DNA of 9,625 nt from Spirochaetales bacterium. Its GTDB lineage: Bacteria; Spirochaetota; Spirochaetia; JAGLYY01. The stretch is taken from NCBI GenBank assembly GCA_023131935.1, contig JAGLYY010000257.1, positions 1 through 9,625 of the forward strand, written 5' to 3'. The notes beneath the pieces are model-generated. The model saw nothing but the letters and a program-made list of their open reading frames with translations, was not told the DNA's origin and did no database searches. Shown piece by piece: positions 1 to 6,565 of the stretch; position 1 is the stretch's first letter; each line of letters begins with the position of its first letter. The position numbers and the translations under genes were made by a program.

Positions 1-978
1 TACCTGTTATACCGGGCAATGGGAGACGACCATGTTGCCCGGTTCGGGCTTGCCGTGTCTGAGGATGGAGTTGATTTTAGACGTTTACCTTATCCGGTAT
101 TTCTCCCCAGTACAGATTATGAAACACCCCATTCCTCCAAGCTTGAGCATGACCGTGAACGGGGAGGGGTGGAGGATCCGCGGATCATTGTGATCGGGGA
201 TACACTTTATATCATCTACACCGCTTTTCATAAGATGTGTCATCTCGCGATGGCAAAGATAAGTCTTCAGTCCTTTTACACTATGGTGAGTGAGTCTGAG
301 AAGTATCCCGGAAAAGATCTTTCAAAGGATTGGAACTCATCATGGGAGCGTATAGGTCTTCTCTTTCCCCATCTCTTTGAAGTGCCCGAGTTGTTTTCCA
401 GAAATTCAGTCATGCTGCAGCTCCGGAATGATCTAGTTATCCTGTTTTATCGTATCCATAAGGGAGACATCCTCGTCTCCCTGTCCCATTCTCCGGAAGG
501 CCCCTGGAAAGATAAGGGGATACCCTTCCTCACTAAAAAACTTCCCTGGGAAACTGAGAGGATAGGTATATCCACTCCGGCGATACCGGTCTTACAAGAG
601 GGAGAGGATAAATTCCTTTTCTTTTACCATGGGGTTGAAGAAAGGAAAACAGAAGGAAAGGGGATGAAGGTATATCATCTGGGTGCGTTCCTCCTTTCAG
701 CGCGGATTGAAGAAAAAAAGATAATTTTAAAAACTGAGCGATTGAAACAACCATTGTTGAGTCCTGAACGGGATTATGAACTGGAAAACGAATGGCTCCT
801 CTCTGTTGGAGTGCACGCGGTTTTCAGCTGCGGCGCTGTTCCTGTTGGTGATGATGAGATCTATATTTATTATGGTTCCGGAGACTCAAATATCAATATT
901 GGAAAGGCTTCGATAACCGAATTGTTACAGGAAGAGAAAATTACAGAATATTGTGAAATAGACCGCGAATTGTTTTAA
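1..978 (+). CDS. GH130 beta-mannoside phosphorylase-type protein, 5' partial
   Basis: The reading frame is open from base 1 (the window begins YLLYRAM), so the true start lies upstream. The ATG at 19 is an internal Met inside the conserved LLYRAMG strand and is not the start. The visible 325 residues show the GH130 five-bladed beta-propeller signature: YRAMGDD near the window edge, GVEDPRI at about 56-62 with Asp59 as the probable catalytic acid, FFYHG at about 207-211 and VFSCGAV near the end. By comparison with the next gene about 40 residues are missing. GH130 enzymes cleave beta-mannosides, usually with phosphate to give mannose 1-phosphate. The segment that in the next gene reads FPEK...FHR is here LQLRN...FYR, so part of the usual phosphate-binding set may be lost; hydrolysis instead of phosphorolysis cannot be excluded. 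It is followed 29 bases later by a second GH130 gene. The family call is firm; substrate and mechanism are open. Confidence 0.88.
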   Translation, partial: YLLYRAMGDDHVARFGLAVSEDGVDFRRLPYPVFLPSTDYETPHSSKLEHDRERGGVEDPRIIVIGDTLYIIYTAFHKMCHLAMAKISLQSFYTMVSESEKYPGKDLSKDWNSSWERIGLLFPHLFEVPELFSRNSVMLQLRNDLVILFYRIHKGDILVSLSHSPEGPWKDKGIPFLTKKLPWETERIGISTPAIPVLQEGEDKFLFFYHGVEERKTEGKGMKVYHLGAFLLSARIEEKKIILKTERLKQPLLSPERDYELENEWLLSVGVHAVFSCGAVPVGDDEIYIYYGSGDSNINIGKASITELLQEEKITEYCEIDRELF

Positions 979-995
979 ACTTTGCTTTATCTATC

Positions 996-1000
996 GAGGA
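996..1000 (+). promoter_or_regulatory. Ribosome binding site of the second GH130 gene
   Basis: GAGGA lies 7 bases before the ATG at 1008 and supports that start. It sits in the 29-base gap after the first GH130 stop codon, which is too short to suggest a separate promoter. Confidence 0.6.
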
Positions 1001-1007
1001 AAATGAG

Positions 1008-1901
1008 ATGATCACTTTGAAACGGGTTTCTGATAAACCAATTTTGAGTCCGGAGCCTTCTCACCCATGGGAGGCTTCTGCTGTATTCAACTGTGCTGCC
1101 ATCTATGATAATGGGCTTGTTCATATGATCTACCGGGCAACTGATATTGCTTCCAGTGGAAAAGAGGGGAAATTTATTAGCAGGCTTGGGTATGCGGTAA
1201 GCAAGGATGGGATCCATTTCAACAGGTTGAAGGACCCTGTGCTTTCCAATGATGTTCCCCAGGAACTCAGAGGGCTTGAGGACCCGCGTATTGTAAAAAT
1301 AGACGGCATTTTTTACATGATGTATACCGGTTACCGGGGGAAGATCCCCGGAGATTTCAGGATCTGCCTTGCCTCATCTTCTAACCTGATTGACTGGCGG
1401 AGACATGGAATTGTTCTTGATGAGCCAAACAAAGACGCCTCTCTGTTTCCGGAGAAAATAGGCGGCAGGTATGTCATGTTTCACCGGAGAGAACCGGATA
1501 TCTGGATTGCCTATTCCGAGGATCTAAAGACCTGGTATGATCATTCGAAGGTGATGGGACCTGTTCCCGCTTCAAATTGGGAAGACCTCAAAATCGGTAT
1601 CGGAGGACCCCCAATAAAAACAAAAGATGGGTGGCTTCTGATTTATCATGGTGTGAATCATGATCATGTGTATAGCCTGGGAATTGCTTTGCTCGATAGC
1701 GATGATCCGTCGAAAGTTGTAGCCCGGCAGAAAGAGCCTATCCTTGTACCGGATCTCCCCTGGGAGAAAGAGGGGCATATAACGAATGTAGTGTTTTCCT
1801 GTGGACAGGTCGAAATGGATGATCGTATCCTGGTGTATTATTGCGGCGCGGATACGGTAATTGGGGTAGCGGAATTGAGTAAAGAAGAGATTATTACCTG
1901 A
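1008..1901 (+). CDS. GH130 beta-mannoside (oligomannan/mannobiose) phosphorylase
   Basis: This is a complete 297-residue GH130 protein, a usual length for the compact members. Visible motifs are MIYRAT (40-45), RGLEDPRI (88-95, Asp92 the likely general acid), FPEK (147-150), FHRR (158-161), KIGIGGPP (195-202), YHGV (213-216) and VFSCG (262-266). Lys150, Arg160 and His214 match the basic residues expected to hold phosphate, so phosphorolysis releasing alpha-mannose 1-phosphate is the best call (known for the family; inferred here). There is no signal peptide, so it acts in the cytoplasm. A GAGGA Shine-Dalgarno supports the start. The stop overlaps the next start as TGATG, so the two are probably translationally coupled. 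Adjacent GH130 pairs are known, for example the Thermoanaerobacter sp. X-514 beta-1,2-oligomannan and beta-1,2-mannobiose phosphorylases; beta-1,4-mannoside or mannosyl-glucose substrates are also possible. Confidence 0.92.
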   Translation: MITLKRVSDKPILSPEPSHPWEASAVFNCAAIYDNGLVHMIYRATDIASSGKEGKFISRLGYAVSKDGIHFNRLKDPVLSNDVPQELRGLEDPRIVKIDGIFYMMYTGYRGKIPGDFRICLASSSNLIDWRRHGIVLDEPNKDASLFPEKIGGRYVMFHRREPDIWIAYSEDLKTWYDHSKVMGPVPASNWEDLKIGIGGPPIKTKDGWLLIYHGVNHDHVYSLGIALLDSDDPSKVVARQKEPILVPDLPWEKEGHITNVVFSCGQVEMDDRILVYYCGADTVIGVAELSKEEIIT

Positions 1902-1903
1902 TG
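1899..1903 (+). promoter_or_regulatory. TGATG stop/start overlap
   Basis: The TGA of the GH130 gene (1899-1901) shares its A with the ATG of the GH63-type gene (1901-1903). Only a weak purine-rich stretch precedes it (about 1881-1890). This is the classic arrangement for re-initiation, and it implies that the two proteins are made together. Confidence 0.7.
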
Positions 1904-3313
1904 AACTCGATAGAACCAGCAATAAAGACCTATTTACCTGAACCGGTATTGCCGGAGCATGAAGGTTATATCTCCCTGTATTGGAAGGCATGGAGCCTGC
2001 TTGGGAAGAATATCCGGCATGGAGAGGAATGCAACGGTTTTGCTGAAAGCTTTGTAGATGCAGCCTTTAATAAAAACATATTTCAATGGGATTCCTGTTT
2101 CATTACCCAGTTTGCAAGGTATGGATATAAAGTTTTTCCTATACTCCCTTCCCTGGATAATTTTTATAGAAAGCAGGAACCCGATGGCTATATCTGCAGA
2201 GAATACCGGGGGGAAAATGGTGCTTCTCTTTTCGCGAAAGGGAGTGCCGATGCAATAAATCCTCCTCTCTTTTCCTGGGCAGAGCTTGGGTATTTTAAAC
2301 TGACAAATGACATGGAGCGATTAAGCCATGTCCTGCCAGCCCTGGTTTCTTATTATCACTGGATAGTGGAGAACAGGAGAAATACAAATAATCTGTACTG
2401 GTCGAGTCCTCTTGGATGTGGAATGGATAACACCCCGCGATATGCGGCGAACTGGATCGATTTTTCCGCGCAACAGGCCCTGAACGCCCTCTGTATTGAA
2501 CGAATCTCGACAACCCTCAAGGACCGAAAAACAACAGCTTTCTTCCGCAAGGAATATAATGAACTGAAAGAAAAGATTAATGATTTGATGTGGGATGAGG
2601 AATCCGGGTATTACTGGGATCTTGATACCGCAAATGTCTTTGTTCGCGTAAAGACCATCGCGCCATTCTGGACCTTACTTGCTGAAGTTCCCCCCCGGGA
2701 TAGAGCGGATACTTTAATAAAACATCTTGGAAATCATAAAGAGTTCAAGAGATACCACCTCTTCCCGACCCTTTCTGCCGACAATCCCCTCTATGACCCT
2801 GAGGGGGGATACTGGCGGGGGAGTGTCTGGGCTCCAACTAACTATGCGGTAATAAAGGGGTTGTCCCGTTATGGGAAGTGGAAACTGGCGAGAGAAGCCT
2901 CCGGGAATCACCTGGAAAGCCTGCTTCAGGTTTACGAAGAAACCGGGACTATTTGGGAAAACTATTCCGCTGAGTATCCTTCCCCTGGAAATCTTGCAAA
3001 GGGTGACTTTGTGGGATTTTCAGGACTTGGACCAATTTCATTACTAATTGAAGAGATCCTTGGGTTTGATGTTGATGCTCCGGAGAATAAAATTACCTGG
3101 AGACTGTATCCCTCGGATGTGCATGGGATCAGGAACCTCTATTTCGGTGATAATAGAGTAAGCCTTTTGGCCCAAAAGAAGAATAGAGGTACTTATCACA
3201 TTGAAATTAATGCCGAAAAAACCTTCACTTTAGTTACATTTATTGGCGAAGTGAAAGAGAGACATACCATCCCCGCCGGGACCAGCAGCTTCACTATTGG
3301 GTCAGGATTATAA
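1901..3313 (+). CDS. GH63-type (alpha/alpha)6-barrel glycoside hydrolase
   Basis: This 470-residue protein without a signal peptide carries the clan GH-G (GH63/GH37) pattern. It has FQWDSCF (61-67), GMDNTPRY (174-181), YWRGSVWAPTNY (304-315) and IWENYSAEYPSPG (351-363). By comparison with mannosylglycerate hydrolase of Thermus and YgjK of E. coli, Asp176 is the likely general acid and Glu353 the likely general base of an inverting alpha-glycosidase. The length and the absence of a large N-terminal domain resemble the bacterial mannosylglycerate/glucosylglycerate hydrolases more than eukaryotic processing glucosidase I. The last 80 or so residues (about 390-470) look like a beta-rich C-terminal domain. 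Translation is probably coupled to the upstream GH130 gene. The substrate is not certain: glycerate glycosides, alpha-glucosides and alpha-mannosides are all possible. Generic annotations such as trehalase-like or amylo-alpha-1,6-glucosidase-like would reflect the same fold. Confidence 0.82.
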   Translation: MNSIEPAIKTYLPEPVLPEHEGYISLYWKAWSLLGKNIRHGEECNGFAESFVDAAFNKNIFQWDSCFITQFARYGYKVFPILPSLDNFYRKQEPDGYICREYRGENGASLFAKGSADAINPPLFSWAELGYFKLTNDMERLSHVLPALVSYYHWIVENRRNTNNLYWSSPLGCGMDNTPRYAANWIDFSAQQALNALCIERISTTLKDRKTTAFFRKEYNELKEKINDLMWDEESGYYWDLDTANVFVRVKTIAPFWTLLAEVPPRDRADTLIKHLGNHKEFKRYHLFPTLSADNPLYDPEGGYWRGSVWAPTNYAVIKGLSRYGKWKLAREASGNHLESLLQVYEETGTIWENYSAEYPSPGNLAKGDFVGFSGLGPISLLIEEILGFDVDAPENKITWRLYPSDVHGIRNLYFGDNRVSLLAQKKNRGTYHIEINAEKTFTLVTFIGEVKERHTIPAGTSSFTIGSGL

Positions 3314-3356
3314 TAAAATGCAGGGAGATATGACGAAAACAGAATGTCAAAGAGCA

Positions 3357-3361
3357 GGGAG
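3357..3361 (+). promoter_or_regulatory. Ribosome binding site that sets the glycosyltransferase start
   Basis: GGGAG lies 7 bases before the ATG at 3369. The frame is open further upstream to a TTG at 3297 and has ATGs at 3318 and 3330. The ATG at 3330 has its purine-rich site only 2 bases away, and the other two have no well-placed site. The protein from 3369 begins MKKIIITIP, a natural first beta-strand of a GT-A fold, which also favours this start. Confidence 0.6.
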
Positions 3362-3368
3362 TAGAAGA

Positions 3369-4583
3369 ATGAAAAAGATCATAATCACCATACCCACCTA
3401 TTGGGGCTGGCCAACCGGCGAGCAGGAACATCAGGACGATGGGGTATTCGATCATCCTACCCATCTGGATACCGAAGGTACCCTCGGGCGTACACTTGAA
3501 AGCCTGAAATCTTTGAAATCAGATTCTTTCGAAGTGTTATTAATAACAGCAACGGTCAACCCTTCACTGAATGATGCTGTGGAAAAGAGAGTTGAAGAGG
3601 TTATAGCTCCGTATAAACAAAAATATCCGATTACCCAGTTCTCCTTTTCAGACCTCCTGATTGTCAGGAAGTACCTGAAGGACAAGGGGATCGATCCCTT
3701 CCTCATCAGTCTTAAAGATTATGCCAACATAAGAAACTGTCAGCTCATCGGCTCCATGCTCCTTGGGGCGGATCTGATTGCGGCGATTGATGATGATGAA
3801 GTGGTTCCGGAAAATTACCTGTCTAAGGCTGAGGAATTCCCCGGTACTACCTGGCAGGATAAGAGGGTAGATGGAATTGCTGGTGTGTATCTGGATGAAG
3901 AGGGGGGATATAGAGTAAAGGAGCCCGCGGATGCCCGGACAGCCTCAAACCTCTTCAGGAAGAAAGCGGCCCTGATGAATGACGAATTTGCGGTTTACAT
4001 GGAACATTCAGACGGGATTGTGGAATCCGCAATTGCTCTCGGTGGTAATATGGTATTTACCGAAGAGCTTTTCATGAACGTCCCCTTCGATCCCGGTATT
4101 ACCAGGGGTGAGGACATCGATTACCTCATTAATTCCCGTCTACTGGGGTACAACTGGTTTTTCGATAGAGAACTATACATCACCCATTTGCCGCCAAAAC
4201 CAGCTGATGATGAGAAAGCTCAAATATCTTCATACTCCAAACTCCAGCAGGATGTTATCAGGTTCATGTATCAAAGAGAGAAACTTGCGCATTCACAACA
4301 GTCTTCTGATCTTACCTCGCTGAAGGCGGAGGATTTTGGATTGTATCCCGGATATTTTCTAAAAAGTAATCTGGATGAGCATGCCATTGTTGCCCTGACT
4401 GAATTGCGTCCCCCGGGTCTCGATGAGTCTTTTTTCCCCAGAGCTGAAGTGATAATGGAGAAAGCAAGAGAACGGACAGGTATGGCCAGGGATTTCATTT
4501 CTTTCACCCTGGAGTGGAAAAGGCTGATGAAGGTTCTCCGGGAGAGTAAAGAACTCAAAGCGCATATGAGAGGAAAGCTCTAA
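3369..4583 (+). CDS. Soluble GT-A (GT2-like) glycosyltransferase
   Basis: From the chosen start the protein has 404 residues; earlier in-frame starts would add up to 24. The order of motifs is that of a nucleotide-sugar GT-A enzyme: an N-terminal strand (MKKIIITIPTY), FEVLLITATVN (54-64), NIRNCQLIGSMLLGADLIAAIDDDE with the metal-binding DDDE at 141-144, GGNMVF (225-230), RGEDIDY (246-252) as the acidic xED base motif, and ITHLPP with His273 as a possible third metal ligand. There is no transmembrane segment, so donor and acceptor are expected to be cytoplasmic. The last 120 residues are helical, charged and not recognised. It starts 55 bases after the GH63-type gene and ends 13 bases before the GH36 gene, so it is embedded in an otherwise degradative operon. 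The donor (GDP-Man, UDP-Glc, UDP-Gal) and acceptor cannot be read from the sequence. The CAZy family is uncertain; GT2-like is a fold-level statement. Confidence 0.78.
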   Translation: MKKIIITIPTYWGWPTGEQEHQDDGVFDHPTHLDTEGTLGRTLESLKSLKSDSFEVLLITATVNPSLNDAVEKRVEEVIAPYKQKYPITQFSFSDLLIVRKYLKDKGIDPFLISLKDYANIRNCQLIGSMLLGADLIAAIDDDEVVPENYLSKAEEFPGTTWQDKRVDGIAGVYLDEEGGYRVKEPADARTASNLFRKKAALMNDEFAVYMEHSDGIVESAIALGGNMVFTEELFMNVPFDPGITRGEDIDYLINSRLLGYNWFFDRELYITHLPPKPADDEKAQISSYSKLQQDVIRFMYQREKLAHSQQSSDLTSLKAEDFGLYPGYFLKSNLDEHAIVALTELRPPGLDESFFPRAEVIMEKARERTGMARDFISFTLEWKRLMKVLRESKELKAHMRGKL

Positions 4584-4596
4584 AGCATTAACTGAA

Positions 4597-6420
4597 GTGG
4601 ATAGAACAAAGATTCTCGCACAGCACGAAGCGGGTGGTTTCCGGATAACCCTCTATGGTGAAGAGGGACCTTTTAAGGCAGCCTTTACATCAAGGAAAGA
4701 TGAGCAGGGAGCTATACTGATTTCTATTAAACTCTCCGCGGAGAAAGAGATCTCCCCTCCGCCCCTGATTCTCGGTTGGGAACATCCTGCGGTAGGGGCC
4801 CATCTCCTCTGGCATCCGGGTGTACATGCTGACAGGACAATCCCCCCGGAATGGCGTCCTGCCATGGCAAGATGTAATAATACGACCAATATGCCTGTTC
4901 TCTCCCTCTTTTCAGCCTCAGGCAGAAATGCAATGACCTTTGCCTTTTCTGAGGTGATACATGCTTCAACATTAACTGCCGGTTTCGTTGAGGAAAAAGC
5001 AGGAATCAGATGTTCAATTGAGTTGTTCAGGGAACCGGTTGTCCCCTTCAAAGAATTTGTGGGAATTCTCCGGATTGATGCCCGTCCAATTACCTGGTTC
5101 AGAGCAATTGCCGATGTGGGAGCCTGGTGGGAGGCGATGACGCAGTATAAACCTGCTTCTATACCTGTACATGCCTTGTTACCTGTGTATTCAACCTGGT
5201 ACAGCTTTCATCAGGAGTTGTCAGAGGGGGAGCTGGAGGAGCAAAGCCGCCTTGCCAAGGATTGTGGATTTGAGACCCTGATCGTTGATGATGGGTGGCA
5301 GACTGACGATGTCAGCCGTGGATATGCCTTCTGTGGGGACTGGGAGGTTGATCCTGCGAAATTCCCCGATTTCACATCCCACGTAAACAGGATCCACAAC
5401 CTTGGTTTCAAATACCTGCTCTGGGTTTCTCTTCCTTTTATCGGTATACACGCAAAGGCATACCCGCGGTTGAAGGATAAGGTGCTAAGGCGGGATGGAG
5501 ATAATGAGTGGTTTATTCTGGATCCAAGATTTCCTGAAGTGAGGGAGTATCTGATAAGCAGACTTCTGAAACTGGCCTCCTCCTATCCCATTGATGGATT
5601 CAAGCTGGATTTTATTGATACCTTTCAGAAAGAGCCCCTTCAAATTGAAAACCTCCATGAGGCAAATACCTCTGCTATGGGTCCCGATCCCGGATGGGAT
5701 ATCCAGTCCCTTCCAGCCGCGATTGAAGAGTTACTTCATGATATTTACAGCAAGCTTCGTAACAGTAACCCGGATGTTCTCATCGAATTCAGGCAGTCAT
5801 ACATCGGCCCCTCAATGAAAAAGTATGCAAACATGCTTCGAGCAATTGATGTCCCCGGAGATTATCATGGGAACAGAATCAGAACGCTTGATCTACGATT
5901 ACTTTCAGGAAGTACTCCGGTTCATTCCGACATGCTCATGTGGAACCCTGCAGATACTGTAGAAAGCGCCGCAATGCAGTTTGTCCATACCCTGTTTTCG
6001 GTACCACAGGTTTCTATGCGTCTGGATGAACTTCCACCGATTCATAAGCAAATGGTTCTGTTCTATATCCAATTCTGGCGGAAACACCAACAACTACTGA
6101 TGGAGGGGACACTCGAACCCCTGGACCCGGGAAATCTCTATTCGGCTGTAAGATCTTACAATGATGAACAGATGATTGTTGCTTTTTATGGTAGACAGTT
6201 GTTGCAGCTTAACCGTGGTATTGCCGGAAACTTGGTCCTGATGAACGGCACTTTTCATGATTCCCTCTTTCTTGAGATAAGTATACCGGGCGGGGAGAGA
6301 AAGGTAATAATTTATTCGTGTATCGGTGCTGAGGAAAACCGTTATCTGATAGATCTCAACTCCGGAGTTCACCGGTTTGATATACCGCCGGCCGGTCTCG
6401 CGGTAATTCAGAATCATTGA
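4597..6420 (+). CDS. GH36-type alpha-galactosidase-like glycosidase
   Basis: This 607-residue enzyme begins at a GTG. An in-frame TGA at 4567 and the lack of other nearby start codons leave no better choice, although no good Shine-Dalgarno is close (AGGAAAG at 4571-4577 is 19 bases away). Residues 1-180 form the N-terminal beta-sandwich region. The TIM barrel follows with VYSTWYSF (197-204), FETLIVDDGWQ (225-235), GDWEVDPAKFP (247-257), YLLWVSLP (273-280) and GFKLDFID (334-341), where Asp338 is the expected nucleophile. The acid/base lies in RAIDVPGD (415-422), Asp418 or Asp422. A C-terminal beta domain starts at about 510. GH36 enzymes mostly release alpha-galactose with retention, but the family also holds alpha-N-acetylgalactosaminidases and transferases of the stachyose/raffinose synthase type. 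There is no signal peptide, so it is cytoplasmic. In combination with GH130 it would suit removal of galactose side groups from imported galactomanno-oligosaccharides. Confidence 0.85.
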   Translation: MDRTKILAQHEAGGFRITLYGEEGPFKAAFTSRKDEQGAILISIKLSAEKEISPPPLILGWEHPAVGAHLLWHPGVHADRTIPPEWRPAMARCNNTTNMPVLSLFSASGRNAMTFAFSEVIHASTLTAGFVEEKAGIRCSIELFREPVVPFKEFVGILRIDARPITWFRAIADVGAWWEAMTQYKPASIPVHALLPVYSTWYSFHQELSEGELEEQSRLAKDCGFETLIVDDGWQTDDVSRGYAFCGDWEVDPAKFPDFTSHVNRIHNLGFKYLLWVSLPFIGIHAKAYPRLKDKVLRRDGDNEWFILDPRFPEVREYLISRLLKLASSYPIDGFKLDFIDTFQKEPLQIENLHEANTSAMGPDPGWDIQSLPAAIEELLHDIYSKLRNSNPDVLIEFRQSYIGPSMKKYANMLRAIDVPGDYHGNRIRTLDLRLLSGSTPVHSDMLMWNPADTVESAAMQFVHTLFSVPQVSMRLDELPPIHKQMVLFYIQFWRKHQQLLMEGTLEPLDPGNLYSAVRSYNDEQMIVAFYGRQLLQLNRGIAGNLVLMNGTFHDSLFLEISIPGGERKVIIYSCIGAEENRYLIDLNSGVHRFDIPPAGLAVIQNH

Positions 6421-6531
6421 ATAAAGTGCAGGCTTCGTAGCACTCAAATATGTTTCATTGTGGGAAAACACTCAATAATGTACTTTATGGAAATGAGTTG
6501 CACAACAGACTGAAATATATTGCTAAATAAC

Positions 6532-6559
6532 TTGCAAATAAGAGCATCCATGCTACAAT
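6532..6559 (+). promoter_or_regulatory. Sigma70-type extended -10 promoter
   Basis: The hexamers are TTGCAA (6532-6537, 4 of 6 matches to TTGACA) and TACAAT (6554-6559, 5 of 6 matches to TATAAT), separated by 16 bases. A TGC directly before the -10 (6551-6553) makes it an extended -10 element, and the bases upstream (about 6513-6530) are AT-rich. The predicted start site, 6 to 8 bases past the -10, falls at about 6565-6567, on the ATG of the next gene. It marks a separate transcription unit for the 809-residue protein. Confidence 0.6.
6543..6554 (+). repeat. Short inverted repeat in the promoter spacer
   Basis: AGCAT-CC-ATGCT is a perfect 5-base inverted repeat with a 2-base centre. It lies between the -35 and -10 boxes and its last base is the first base of the -10. 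A regulator bound here would block RNA polymerase. The arms are short enough to arise by chance. Confidence 0.25.
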
Positions 6560-6565
6560 CAAGTT

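Noticed and set aside
9..1140. TACCGGGCAA occurring both near base 10 and near base 1130, as a DNA repeat
   Set aside because: Both copies encode the conserved YRA motif of the two GH130 genes, so shared ancestry of the proteins explains them.
1572..1991. 139-codon open frame on the - strand across the GH130/GH63 junction
   Set aside because: It lies antisense to two genes with clear family motifs, and its translation shows no recognisable domain.
2690..2696. Run of seven C as a possible frameshift site
   Set aside because: The GH63-type frame continues without a break through it and conserved motifs lie on both sides in the same frame.
3297..3368. TTG start at 3297 (or ATG at 3318/3330) for the glycosyltransferase
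   Set aside because: They have no Shine-Dalgarno at a workable spacing, and the extra 13 to 24 residues are polar and unlike a GT-A N-terminus. The ATG at 3369 has a well-spaced GGGAG and begins the first beta-strand.
6425..6444. AGTGC...GCACT hairpin after the GH36 stop as a possible terminator
   Set aside because: The stem is only 5 bases with a 10-base loop and no T-run follows, so it is not a credible intrinsic terminator.
6094..6471. 125-codon open frame on the - strand over the end of the GH36 gene
   Set aside because: It is fully antisense to the C-terminal domain of GH36 for most of its length, and the protein has no recognisable features.
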